DNA of 11,093 bases from an uncultured Oscillospiraceae bacterium (GCA_900549155.1 URNF01000062.1:1-11093), one strand, 5' to 3'; shown: positions 1 through 7,723, counted from the stretch's first letter. Program-made: numbers and translations. Notes: generated by a model not told the origin, from the letters alone.

Positions 1-60
1 TCCTGTATGAACTTCTTCTTTTTTTCAACTGTTGCACTTAATAGTATAATTCACCAAGCA
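1..60. other. AT-rich intergenic edge
   Basis: No gene is supported here. The stretch is AT-rich with a T-run at 19-25. A TATAAT hexamer lies at 45-50 on the plus strand, but no -35 box sits at a sensible distance upstream, so I do not call a promoter. It is the space downstream of the ABC operon terminator. Confidence 0.5.
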
Positions 61-100
61 AAAATTTTAGGGGGCTGCTTTTGCAGCCCCCTAAAATTTT
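61..100 (-). terminator. Intrinsic terminator of the ABC transporter operon
   Basis: A perfect 18-bp stem (61-78 with 83-100) encloses a 4-nt loop. The core is GGGGGCTGC paired with GCAGCCCCC, flanked by A/T arms. The outer T/A arms supply the U-tract in either direction, so it may work on both strands. The stem overlaps the first base of the permease stop codon (TAA on the minus strand, 102-100), so termination follows translation immediately. Confidence 0.9.
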
Positions 101-3100
101 TATTCGTTTGATTTCAGCGATTCCACCATGTCGATCTTTTTGAGACGCGGATGCATCACAAGGTTGACAAAGAAGGAGAAAAGCAGCGTGATCGCCGCAG
201 ACAGCACAAAGCTCAGCGCTTTGATATGCCTGCCGAACATCACCATGTCCACTTCCGCCGTTTTCACGACAAAGCGGCAAAGGAAGATGCCGAAAATGAG
301 TCCGAACAGCGTGCCGATGATCGACAGAACGGCGGTCTCGCGGTAGATATAGGCGTCCACCTCACGGTCAAAAAAGCCGAGGACCTTGATGGTGGCGATC
401 TCGCGCTGGCGTTCACCGATGTTGATGTTGGTGAGATTATACAGCACGATGAACGCCAAAAGTGCCGCCGAAACGATCAGCACGATCACGATATAGTCGA
501 TGCTGTGGAACACGCGGGTGAAGGTGTCGATGAGGTCGGCGCTGCTTGATGCGGAGGAAACGCCGTCACAAGCCAAGATGTCTTCCATGAGCGCGCTGCG
601 CACCGTCGCGTCAGCGACGTCTGCCTTTGCCCACAGCGTGGTATAGGCGGGAGTCTCGGAAAACAGCGTTTCATACAGCGTCGGTGTCAGATAGACATAG
701 CCGCTGATATAGTTTTCGATCACGCCGCCGATCTTGACCTCGGCGGTCTTGCCGTCGCCGTTTTCCAGCGTGACGGTGTCGCCCTTTTGCACGCCGAGCG
801 CCGTCGCCTGTTTCTCCGTCAGGAGGATGGTGTCGTCGGTGAGGGAGAGAGGCTCTCCCGTTTTTCTCTCCCGCAGGCGGACAAAATCCGCAAGCTTTGC
901 GCTGTCCGCGGGGACGGTCAGTGTCACCGTTTCGCTGTCGTCGCCCTTGGTGATCTTGCCGCCGCTCACCTGCGCGGTGGCAAGACGGTCGGCCGTGCGC
1001 TCTGTCAACAGCGTCGAGAGCGTGTCGCCGACGGTATCCTCTTTGAGTTTCAGGGTGAGATCATACTGATAGATGTCAGTGAACTGAATGTTGACGATGT
1101 CGGAAATGGCGTCCTGCAGTCCGAAGCCGGTGAGCAGCAGCGCCGTGCAGCCCGCAATGCCGACAACGGTCATGAAGAACCGCTTTTTATACCGCAGGAG
1201 ATTGCGCACGGTCACCTTGCGCGTGAAGGACAGCCGTTTCCAGATAAACGGGATGTGCTCCAAAAAGACGCGCTTGCCCGCTTTCGGGGCTTTCGGCTGC
1301 ATCAGCCGCGCGGCAGTGGTGCGCAGCGTGCTGCCGCATGCCGCGGCGGTCGCCGCTATGGTGCATACCAGCGCCGCACCGGCAGCAAGCAGCGCAATGG
1401 CGGTGTTGAATGTGGTAACAAGCGGCGGCATGGTATAGAGGATGCTGTAGGCGGTGAAAATGACGGTGGGCAGCACCTTGAAGCCGATGATCAGCCCGAA
1501 CACGCTGCCGCCCACGGTGGCAAGCCCTGCATACAAAAGATAGTTCGCGGCGATCACGCGGCGGGAATAGCCGAGGGCAAACAGCGTGCCGATCTGGGCG
1601 CGCTGCTCCTCGACCAGCCGCGTCATGGTGGTGAGCGCCACGAGCGCCGCCACCAGGAAGAAAAACACGGGGAACACCTTGGCGATGGCTTCCACCTTTT
1701 CGGTGTTGCTGTGGAAACTGACATAGCCGACGTTGGTGTTGCGATCAAGGACATACCAGACGCCGTCGGCGATCTCGCTAATCTGCTTTTTTGCGTCAGC
1801 GAGCTTTTTCTCCGCGTCGGCAAGTGCCGTGTCGGCTTCCTTTTTCGCAGCGGCATAGTCGGCTTTTGCCGCTTTCAGCTTTTCTGCCCCCTCTTTTTGT
1901 GCCTTTTCGCCCGCAATAAGAGCGGTTTCACCGGATGTCAGCGTTTCTTCCGTTTTGGAAAGTTCCTGTTCGGCAGCATCAAATTCCTTTTCGGCGTTTT
2001 CCTTTTCGGCATCCAGCGCCGTCCGAGCTGCGTCGAGCGCCGCAAAGGCGGCGTTGAGCTCGTCGGCATTTTCCTGCCAGGCGGCGGATTGCTGCGCGTG
2101 GGCGGCTTTCAGCCGGGAGAGCGTCTGCTCCAGCGCGGCGACCTGCTCCGGTGTGCCGTTTTCCCGTGCCGCCGCAAGCTGCGCTTCCGTTTGCGCCACG
2201 GTGTCCGCCAGCTCGTCAAGCTGCTTTTTCGCGACGGCGAGGGCGTCGCTCGATTCCGTCAGCTGTGCGGCGTTGTCGGATAGCTTTTCTTCGTTTTCCG
2301 CAATGACGGCGGCGACCGCCTCCCGCTTGTCCGCAAGCGTTTTGCGTCCGTTTTCGAGCGCTTTTTTGCCGTTTTCCAGCTCTGCCCGCTTGTCCGCAAG
2401 CGTCTTTTCGGCGTCAGCAAGCTTTTGCTCGTTTTTCCTGATGGCGGCAAGGGCGTCGGAAAGCTCTTTTTCCGCTTTTTGCTTTTCGGAGAGATAGTTT
2501 GCGTTTTCTTCGTTCCATGTCGCGGTTGCGTCCGCAACAAGTGTGTCGCGGCGGGAAACGGCGCGCACGTTGCCGAGCGTCTTGAGACGATCGGTGACGG
2601 TGTCGGTAAGCGCTTTATAGTCATCGGAATAGGTGTCAAGCGTTCCCGCATCGGTCAGCGTCAGGAAAGCGTCTGTGTAGGTGTCGGCTTTCACGGTGTC
2701 GGTCGGCACATACACGGTGCGGGAGATCTTGCCGTCGCCGACCGTGGTGCTTTCGCTCTCGCCGGAGCAATAGTAGGCGGTGCGCACGATGCCCACCACC
2801 GTGAGGGCGTCGGCCTGCAGGCGGTCGCTTGGCGTCACATCGCCGCTTACCGTGAAGCGGTCGCCGATCTTGACGCTGCTTTTGTCGTATTGCCCCTGCA
2901 CGGCGACACATTCGCCGACTGCCTGCGGCATGCGGCCCGACAGCAGAACGGGGCGGTTGAGATAGGTGTCCCGTTCGGTGTCCTGCGGCAGCGTGTGCAT
3001 CCGCAAAACGGCGGTCGCCCCGTCGGGCAGGGTAATGACGGCATCCACCGTCTGTGAGGGCATGACGGCTTCGACACCGTCGGTGGCGGCGATGGCGGCA

Positions 3101-3318
3101 ATGTCCTCTTTTGTCAGTCCCAGCGTGGAAACGACGCGCAGATCCATGAGGCGGCTGTCGTTATAATAGGTGTTGGCGGTGAGCCGCATGTCCGGCGTGG
3201 TGGCGAGCAGTCCCGCCAAAAAGCCCACGCCGAGCGCCACAATGAAAAAGATGGAAAGAAAGCGGCTGAGCGTCCCCCGCACCGTGCGGAAAAACAGCTT
3301 GCGATAGGTATGCTTCAC
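100..3318 (-). CDS. FtsX-like ABC transporter permease with long extracellular coiled coil
   Basis: Large MacB/FtsX-type permease of about 1072 residues and the membrane partner of the ATPase encoded just upstream. One membrane segment lies near residues 17-41, followed by an extracellular domain. An Ala/Glu/Lys-rich coiled coil follows at about 273-513 (repeats such as KLADAEKTLADKRAELENG). Three membrane segments come next (about 546-656), containing the FtsX signature region EEQRAQIGTLFALGYSRR. A further membrane segment (about 713-736) precedes a second extracellular domain, and a last trio (about 940-1056) carries the matching GERQREIATIKVLGF. Such proteins generally act as mechanotransmission or lipid/peptide-handling systems rather than classic solute channels. 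The substrate is unknown here. Start: GTG at 3318 lies one base after the ATPase stop (TAAGGTG), with AAGGA 12 nt upstream. A TTG at 3330 would add four residues but has the ribosome site directly against it. Translational coupling to the ATPase is likely. Confidence 0.9.
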   Translation of the reverse strand: MKHTYRKLFFRTVRGTLSRFLSIFFIVALGVGFLAGLLATTPDMRLTANTYYNDSRLMDLRVVSTLGLTKEDIAAIAATDGVEAVMPSQTVDAVITLPDGATAVLRMHTLPQDTERDTYLNRPVLLSGRMPQAVGECVAVQGQYDKSSVKIGDRFTVSGDVTPSDRLQADALTVVGIVRTAYYCSGESESTTVGDGKISRTVYVPTDTVKADTYTDAFLTLTDAGTLDTYSDDYKALTDTVTDRLKTLGNVRAVSRRDTLVADATATWNEENANYLSEKQKAEKELSDALAAIRKNEQKLADAEKTLADKRAELENGKKALENGRKTLADKREAVAAVIAENEEKLSDNAAQLTESSDALAVAKKQLDELADTVAQTEAQLAAARENGTPEQVAALEQTLSRLKAAHAQQSAAWQENADELNAAFAALDAARTALDAEKENAEKEFDAAEQELSKTEETLTSGETALIAGEKAQKEGAEKLKAAKADYAAAKKEADTALADAEKKLADAKKQISEIADGVWYVLDRNTNVGYVSFHSNTEKVEAIAKVFPVFFFLVAALVALTTMTRLVEEQRAQIGTLFALGYSRRVIAANYLLYAGLATVGGSVFGLIIGFKVLPTVIFTAYSILYTMPPLVTTFNTAIALLAAGAALVCTIAATAAACGSTLRTTAARLMQPKAPKAGKRVFLEHIPFIWKRLSFTRKVTVRNLLRYKKRFFMTVVGIAGCTALLLTGFGLQDAISDIVNIQFTDIYQYDLTLKLKEDTVGDTLSTLLTERTADRLATAQVSGGKITKGDDSETVTLTVPADSAKLADFVRLRERKTGEPLSLTDDTILLTEKQATALGVQKGDTVTLENGDGKTAEVKIGGVIENYISGYVYLTPTLYETLFSETPAYTTLWAKADVADATVRSALMEDILACDGVSSASSSADLIDTFTRVFHSIDYIVIVLIVSAALLAFIVLYNLTNINIGERQREIATIKVLGFFDREVDAYIYRETAVLSIIGTLFGLIFGIFLCRFVVKTAEVDMVMFGRHIKALSFVLSAAITLLFSFFVNLVMHPRLKKIDMVESLKSNE

Positions 3319-3319
3319 C

Positions 3320-4021
3320 TTACCACTCAATCCTTTCTACCGGCAGCGGCTGCGGATTTTCGGTGATTTCCTCCACCTTGCCGCTGCGCAGGCGCACGAC
3401 GCGATCCGCCATGGCGGTCAGCGCTCCGTTGTGGGTGATGACGATGACGGTTTGTCCCGTTTTGCGGCAGGTGTTTTGCAGCAGCTGCAAAATGGTCTTT
3501 CCCGTTTTATAGTCGAGCGCGCCCGTCGGCTCGTCGCAAAGCAGAATTTTCGGGTTTTTCGCCAGCGCTCTGGCGATGGACACACGCTGCTGCTCGCCGC
3601 CCGAAAGCTGGGCGGGGAAGTTTTGCAGACGGTCGCCGAGACCGACCTCGCGCAAAACGGTGGCGGCGTCGAGCGGATGGGCGCAGATCTCCGCCGCCAA
3701 CTCGACATTTTCGAGCGCGGTCAGGTTCTGCACCAGGTTGTAAAACTGGAACACAAAGCCGACGTCATGGCGGCGATAGGCGGTGAGCTGACGGTCGCTG
3801 TAGGCGGCAATGTCCTTGCCGTCGACAAAGATGTGACCGCTGTCACAGTTGTCCATGCCGCCGAGAATGTTGAGAACGGTGGTCTTGCCGGCGCCGCTGT
3901 GACCGACGACCACGACAAACTCTCCCTTTTCCGCCGTGAAAGAAATGTGATCGGCGGCAACGACACGCTGCGCACCGGTCGCATAATATTTGCAGACATC
4001 CTGCACCGAAATAAAAGCCAT
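3320..4021 (-). CDS. ABC transporter ATP-binding protein (MacB/LolD-like)
   Basis: Cytoplasmic ATPase of 233 residues that powers the adjacent permease. All nucleotide-binding motifs are intact: Walker A GHSGAGKT (40-47), Q-loop Gln92 in FVFQFYNLV, signature LSGGEQQR (139-146), Walker B ILLCDE (159-164) with the catalytic Glu164, D-loop at about 167-170 and H-loop His197 (VITHN). Length and motif wording match the LolD/MacB/FtsE-type group that pairs with FtsX-like permeases. Start: ATG at 4021, with AAGGAG (4034-4029) 7 nt upstream. An in-frame GTG at 4039 lies upstream of that site and is not preferred. It is the first gene of a two-gene operon. The next start comes one base after its stop, and a good promoter lies at 4054-4082. 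Exported substrate or signal unknown. Confidence 0.95.
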   Translation of the reverse strand: MAFISVQDVCKYYATGAQRVVAADHISFTAEKGEFVVVVGHSGAGKTTVLNILGGMDNCDSGHIFVDGKDIAAYSDRQLTAYRRHDVGFVFQFYNLVQNLTALENVELAAEICAHPLDAATVLREVGLGDRLQNFPAQLSGGEQQRVSIARALAKNPKILLCDEPTGALDYKTGKTILQLLQNTCRKTGQTVIVITHNGALTAMADRVVRLRSGKVEEITENPQPLPVERIEW

Positions 4022-4053
4022 ACGAGCACTCCTTTTCACTGATCTGTGTCCTC

Positions 4054-4082
4054 ATTTTACTACAGACGGGCGTATTTTTCAA
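4054..4082 (-). promoter_or_regulatory. Sigma-A-type promoter of the ABC operon
   Basis: Read on the minus strand: TTGAAA (4082-4077), a 17-nt spacer, then TAAAAT (4059-4054). Both hexamers are one base from consensus and the spacing is ideal. Transcription would begin near 4047, leaving a short leader before the ATPase ribosome site at 4034-4029. Confidence 0.75.
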
Positions 4083-4106
4083 GAGGTGCCCGCACGGTGC
4101 GTAAAA

Positions 4107-4125
4107 TTTGCTATGTGTTAGCAAA
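4107..4125. promoter_or_regulatory. Candidate operator dyad in the divergent promoter region
   Basis: Perfect inverted repeat TTTGCTA-TGTGT-TAGCAAA (7-bp arms, 5-nt centre). Its centre (4116) lies about 69 bp upstream of the predicted start sites of both divergent units, a position typical of activator sites. It is not followed by a T-tract, so it is not a terminator. The regulator is not identifiable; no regulator gene is adjacent in this window. Confidence 0.4.
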
Positions 4126-4149
4126 ATCTGCACTTTCTCGGCGTTTCGG

Positions 4150-4178
4150 TTGCTTTGCGGCGTGCAATGTGCTACGCT
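4150..4178 (+). promoter_or_regulatory. Possible extended -10 promoter of the GH3 gene
   Basis: TTGCTT (4150-4155), 17-nt spacer, TACGCT (4173-4178), with TG at 4170-4171 making an extended -10. The hexamers are poor individually, so it would probably need the TG element or an activator. The start would fall near 4185, just ahead of the AAGGAGG ribosome site at 4193-4199. Confidence 0.35.
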
Positions 4179-4207
4179 GAAAGCAGCTTCATAAGGAGGA
4201 TGACAAC

Positions 4208-7200
4208 ATGGATCTTCATGAGGAAAAACGAAAAACCTGGCGCGCTCTTTCGCAGACGGTCGCCGAGGAAGGCCTTGTGCTGCTGCGCAACGACAACGGC
4301 GTTCTGCCGCTCGGCGAGGAATGTGTCGCCGTGTTCGGACAGGTGCAGTGCTTTGCACAGCCGGCGGGACATCCGGATCTGACCTTCACCGAGGGATTGA
4401 TCGCGGGCGGTGTCCGGGTGGAAGAGACGCTGTATGAAAAATACCGCGCATTTATGGATGCCAGGGGCAAAAAGCGCAACTACACATCGTTTGTCGCCGG
4501 CATGGACAACGAAATGCCCATCACCCGTGAGGAAATCGCGGCGAGCCGAACGGCGGGTGCGCAAAAAGCGATCGTGGTGCTTAAACGCACCTCGTGGGAA
4601 AATTCGGACATGCAGGTGGTTGAGGGCGACTATCTGCTCTCTGCGGCGGAAAAGCAGATGCTTGCCGACGTCTCGGCGGCGTTTGCACAGGTGATTTTGG
4701 TGCTGGAGACCTGCTGCGTGATGGATCTCAGCTTCTTGGACGAAATCAGGGTGGACGGCATTTTGTATGTCAACAACCTCGGCGACGGCGGCTCCGCTGC
4801 CGTGGCGCGCGTGCTGAAGGGCGAAGTGAATCCGTCCGGCAAGCTGCCGATGACGATGGCGCGCCGCTATGAGGAATACCCGACCTGCGGGCACTTCGGA
4901 CAGCACGGCGGCGGTCTTGTGCAGGACTACACCGAGGACATTTTTGTCGGCTATCGCTATTTTGACACCTTCGGCGGCGATGTGGTGTTTCCGTTCGGCT
5001 TCGGTCTTTCCTACACGACCTTTGCCGTTTCGGATGTGCACTTTACGGACGGCGACACCCTGCAGGTGACGGCGACGGTGACGAACACCGGCGACCGCGC
5101 GGGCAAAGAGGTGCTGCAGCTGTATTGTGCCGCGCCCGCCCTGCGTGACGGCGCAAAGCTCGGCAAGCCGCAAAAGGAACTGCGCGGATTTGAAAAAACG
5201 CGTCTTTTGCAGCCGGGCGAACAGCAGATGCTGACGATCTCCGTGCCCGTGTCGGAGTTGGCATCCTATGACGACACAGGTGTTTTGGGCGAAAAGTCGG
5301 TGTGGGTGCTGGAAAAGGGTGACTATACGCTGCTGCTCGGCACAGACAGCCGCCATGTGCAAAAGGCGGGTGTCCACCCCGAACCGCAGACCCGCATTGT
5401 GCGGCGCGGCACACCGCTCACCACGACGCTCGAAAAGCGTCTGACGGCGGACGGCAGCTATGAGCCGCTGGCAAGCCAGACCGACGATGGGGAGCACTGC
5501 ATCGCGGTTTCTTCCATCGAACGCACGGTCATCACTGCCGGTGAAAATCTGCCGTTCTCGTCCATGAAGAAGGATGAGCAGGTGCGGCGAAATCTGCTGC
5601 CCGGCACGGGCGGCGGCTATCGCCTGACGGCGGTGGGCGGCGACGGCACGCCGCTTGAAAACATGATCACGCTTGCCGTCGACGGTGTTGCAATGCCGCT
5701 GCATTCGGTTGCGGGCGTCGCGGAGATCACCCTGCCTGTGCGCCGCTGTCAGATGACGGTCACGGCGCTGTGCGATCATCCCGCATTTGAGGCGCTGGCG
5801 TTTGAAAAGACCGACACGACCGTGCCTGTTGCGGCGGAGGAAAAAACGGTCATCAAAGGGCAGAACTATTATGAAGGCAGCTTTTATGTCGAGGTGGAGA
5901 ATTTTGCGGACGACGGAAACGGCGTTCCCGGCAGCTGTGTGACGCATTTCTTCCTGAGCGGCATGTCGGTCATCTATCGCATTAATGTTGCAGAGGCGGG
6001 CAACTACACCGTCAAATTCCGCTATCGCTATGACGGCACGGAGACGGTGATGAACAGCGTGCTCACCCTTGCTGTGTCCAACATCGTGCAGCCGCTGCGC
6101 GGCATGACGCTTGAAAACACCTGTGAGGACGGCAAAAAGCGGTTTGTGTATTCCAATGAGGCGGTCATCGAGCTGCCGCAGGGCGTCGCCTATCTGAAGC
6201 TGCTGGCGGAAGCTGTCCCGTTTGTTGACATCTGCGAGATCGTTCTTGAAAGAACGGATCGTGCCGTCGATGCGGCAGAGGAGCAGGGGAATGCCAAGAT
6301 CAAGGAAAGCAAAGACAATGCGCTGCAATATCTGCAGCCGGACGACGGCGTGCGCGAGGGCATCACGCTGGCGGACGTCGAAAAGGACGGCACAAGGATG
6401 GAAGCGTTCCTTTCCCAGCTTTCCAACCGCGAGCTGGCAACGCTGGTTTCCGGCACATCGCTCAACCGCACGCCCTACGGCGACGTCGGCTGCAACCATC
6501 CGCTCTATGTGCGCGGCGTTCCCGCGGCGCAGACGGCGGACGGGCCGCGCGGGCTGCGGCAGCGCGGCATGGCGACTACACTCTATCCGCCGACGCTGAT
6601 TCTGACGGCATCGTTCAATAAGGAGCTGTACAGCATCTACGGCACGGCAATGGGCGAGGAGTGCCGTTTCTGCGGCGTGGATCTGTGGCTGGCGCCTGCC
6701 ATCAACATTTTCCGCGATCCCTGCGGCGGCAGAAACTTTGCCTATTCCTCGGAGGATCCGTATCTGAGCGGTGTCTATGCGACCGGCGTCATCAAGGCGG
6801 CGCAGGCATGCGGCATCGGCACGGTGCTCAAGCACTATTGTGCCAACAACACAGAGTTTGAACGTCTGAAATCCAACAGCCGCGTTTCCGAGCGGGCACT
6901 GCGGGAAATCTATATCCGTGCGTTTGAAGCAGTGGTGCGGGATGCCGATCCCGTGGCGATCATGAGCTCGTATAACCATGTCAACGACATCAAAGCGTGT
7001 GAAAACCGCGAGCTGATCACGGACATCCCGCGTAACGAGTGGCATTGGGACGGCGTGTTCATGACCGATTGGTGGAACGACTCCGACCATGTCGCCGAGC
7101 TGAAAGCGGGACATGATCTGAAAATGGCGACGGGCGACATCGACGGCGTCACGGCGGCACTGGACAAGGGCGACCTTTCCCGTGAGGAGGTCTATCCGTG

Positions 7201-7264
7201 CGCGGCACGTGTCATGCGCATGCTGCTGCGCCTGAAAACCGCGCAGGATTTTCTGAAAAAGTAA
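4208..7264 (+). CDS. Glycoside hydrolase family 3 (beta-glucosidase-like), swapped domain order
   Basis: Retaining exo-glycosidase of 1018 residues, probably acting on beta-linked glucosides or xylosides. There is no signal peptide, so it should be cytoplasmic and act on imported oligosaccharides. The domain order is reversed relative to most GH3 enzymes. First comes the C-terminal-type domain (about 10-275; EEGLVLLRNDNGVLPL at its start, NPSGKLPMT and FPFGFGLSYT near its end). Then come a fibronectin III-like domain (about 280-395) and a beta-sandwich resembling CBM6/35-type modules (about 548-690; FYVEVENFADDGNG). The TIM barrel comes last (about 735-1018). Catalytic features: nucleophile Asp954 in GVFMTDWWND, substrate-binding Asp778 in TADGPRG, and Lys875-His876 in LKHYCANN. 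Glu131 in TSWENSDM is the likely acid/base, judged by position against the usual EGxDR motif. This layout is known in Ruminococcus albus and Butyrivibrio beta-glucosidases. Start: ATG with AAGGAGG 8 nt upstream. It appears monocistronic, with its own terminator. Confidence 0.93.
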   Translation: MDLHEEKRKTWRALSQTVAEEGLVLLRNDNGVLPLGEECVAVFGQVQCFAQPAGHPDLTFTEGLIAGGVRVEETLYEKYRAFMDARGKKRNYTSFVAGMDNEMPITREEIAASRTAGAQKAIVVLKRTSWENSDMQVVEGDYLLSAAEKQMLADVSAAFAQVILVLETCCVMDLSFLDEIRVDGILYVNNLGDGGSAAVARVLKGEVNPSGKLPMTMARRYEEYPTCGHFGQHGGGLVQDYTEDIFVGYRYFDTFGGDVVFPFGFGLSYTTFAVSDVHFTDGDTLQVTATVTNTGDRAGKEVLQLYCAAPALRDGAKLGKPQKELRGFEKTRLLQPGEQQMLTISVPVSELASYDDTGVLGEKSVWVLEKGDYTLLLGTDSRHVQKAGVHPEPQTRIVRRGTPLTTTLEKRLTADGSYEPLASQTDDGEHCIAVSSIERTVITAGENLPFSSMKKDEQVRRNLLPGTGGGYRLTAVGGDGTPLENMITLAVDGVAMPLHSVAGVAEITLPVRRCQMTVTALCDHPAFEALAFEKTDTTVPVAAEEKTVIKGQNYYEGSFYVEVENFADDGNGVPGSCVTHFFLSGMSVIYRINVAEAGNYTVKFRYRYDGTETVMNSVLTLAVSNIVQPLRGMTLENTCEDGKKRFVYSNEAVIELPQGVAYLKLLAEAVPFVDICEIVLERTDRAVDAAEEQGNAKIKESKDNALQYLQPDDGVREGITLADVEKDGTRMEAFLSQLSNRELATLVSGTSLNRTPYGDVGCNHPLYVRGVPAAQTADGPRGLRQRGMATTLYPPTLILTASFNKELYSIYGTAMGEECRFCGVDLWLAPAINIFRDPCGGRNFAYSSEDPYLSGVYATGVIKAAQACGIGTVLKHYCANNTEFERLKSNSRVSERALREIYIRAFEAVVRDADPVAIMSSYNHVNDIKACENRELITDIPRNEWHWDGVFMTDWWNDSDHVAELKAGHDLKMATGDIDGVTAALDKGDLSREEVYPCAARVMRMLLRLKTAQDFLKK

Positions 7265-7268
7265 GATC

Positions 7269-7307
7269 TGCGGCGGACGCCGAAAAGGCGTCCGCCGCAA
7301 TTTTTTT
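7269..7307 (+). terminator. Intrinsic terminator of the GH3 gene
   Basis: A perfect 13-bp GC-rich stem (7269-7281 with 7287-7299) closes a GAAAA loop and is followed by seven T's (7301-7307). It begins 4 nt after the GH3 stop codon and separates that gene from the tRNA transcription unit. Confidence 0.93.
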
Positions 7308-7326
7308 CCAAATCGCCGCACAGACC

Positions 7327-7355
7327 TTGACAAATCACAAAAAATCCTGTATCAT
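7327..7355 (+). promoter_or_regulatory. Strong sigma-A-type promoter of the tRNA-Thr unit
   Basis: TTGACA (7327-7332), exactly 17 nt, TATCAT (7350-7355): consensus -35 and a one-mismatch -10. The start would be near 7362. The mature tRNA starts about 150 nt further on, so the transcript has an unusually long leader made largely of tRNA-like fragments. Confidence 0.8.
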
Positions 7356-7379
7356 GCATAGATGTGATTGCTGCGCGCC

Positions 7380-7512
7380 GGTAGAGCAGCTCGCTATTCT
7401 AGGCAGTCACTATTCGCTGGTTTAGCGCTTTCGCTGGTTTAGCGCGAGGAACGTTCCGTTCTCGGTTGGTAGAGCAAGCTCTACCGCCTTCGCTAATCCG
7501 CTCATTTCATTC
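7380..7512 (+). repeat. Cluster of partial copies of the 5' half of tRNA-Thr
   Basis: Pieces identical to the downstream tRNA are scattered through this leader. GGTAGAGCAGCT at 7380-7391 equals tRNA bases 7530-7541. TTCGCTGGTTTAGC occurs at 7413-7426 and 7430-7443 and again across the tRNA start (7510-7523). GTTGGTAGAGC at 7466-7476 (last base differs) matches the D-arm and is followed by its own inverted copy. This makes a hairpin, GGTAGAG-CAAG-CTCTACC (7468-7485). Between them lies another hairpin (7445-7464, stem CGAG/AACG with CGTTCTCG and one bulged G). Each CGCTGGTTTAGCG unit can also fold as a 4-bp mini-hairpin. No copies of the T-arm or 3' half are present. No protein-coding gene is supported here. 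Confidence 0.8.
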
Positions 7513-7588
7513 GCTGGTTTAGCTCAGTTGGTAGAGCAGCTGATTTGTAATCAGCAGGTCGGGGGTTCAAGTCCGTCAACCAGCTCCA
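7513..7588 (+). tRNA. tRNA-Thr (anticodon TGT)
   Basis: A complete cloverleaf. The acceptor is GCTGGTT (7513-7519) with AACCAGC (7578-7584), all seven pairs formed. The D-arm is GCTC/GAGC around AGTTGGTA. The anticodon stem is GCTGA/TCAGC with loop TTTGTAA (7544-7550), giving anticodon TGT, which reads ACA (Thr). The T-loop is TTCAAGT. Discriminator T7585 and an encoded CCA (7586-7588) follow. The T-stem GGGGG/CCGTC (7561-7565, 7573-7577) has a G-G mismatch in the middle pair (7563-7575) and a G-T wobble next to it, which is abnormal for a tRNA T-stem. A recombinase gene follows on the same strand, the usual sign of an element inserted at a tRNA 3' end. Confidence 0.93.
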
Positions 7589-7590
7589 CA

Positions 7591-7637
7591 AAAAGACATC
7601 TTTGTTCACATTTGTGTGCAAAGGTGTCTTTTGTTTT
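7591..7637 (+). terminator. Intrinsic terminator after tRNA-Thr
   Basis: A 14-bp stem pairs 7591-7604 (AAAAGACATCTTTG) with 7619-7632 (CAAAGGTGTCTTTT), with one G-T pair. It encloses a loop whose CACA and TGTG can pair further. A T-rich tail (7629-7637) follows. It begins 3 nt after the CCA end and ends the tRNA transcript. Confidence 0.8.
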
Positions 7638-7723
7638 ATACCGGAAAAGCCTTGGTATTACTGAACTTTTTTCTGTTTTCTTCGGAAATTGCATTTTATA
7701 TGCATGAAAATACATTTGCTCCC

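Noticed and set aside
787..2283. A 498-residue plus-strand open frame opposite the permease
   Set aside because: Low-complexity Gly/Arg/Phe composition mirroring the coiled-coil repeats of the real gene on the other strand; no start signal.
3319..3330. TTG start for the permease at 3330
   Set aside because: The ribosome site AAGGA abuts the TTG with no spacing; GTG at 3318 directly after the ATPase stop is more plausible, though the difference is only four residues.
4172..7333. A 1053-residue open frame on the minus strand opposite the GH3 gene
   Set aside because: It is Arg/His-rich with no recognisable domain, lies fully antisense to a well-supported GH3 gene with intact motifs, and has no ribosome site. 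GC-rich codon bias readily keeps antisense frames open.
7413..7523. CRISPR-like array from the TTCGCTGGTTTAGC repeats
   Set aside because: The three copies are spaced 17 and 80 bp apart, the units are only 14 bp, and all match the adjacent tRNA, so they are tRNA fragments.
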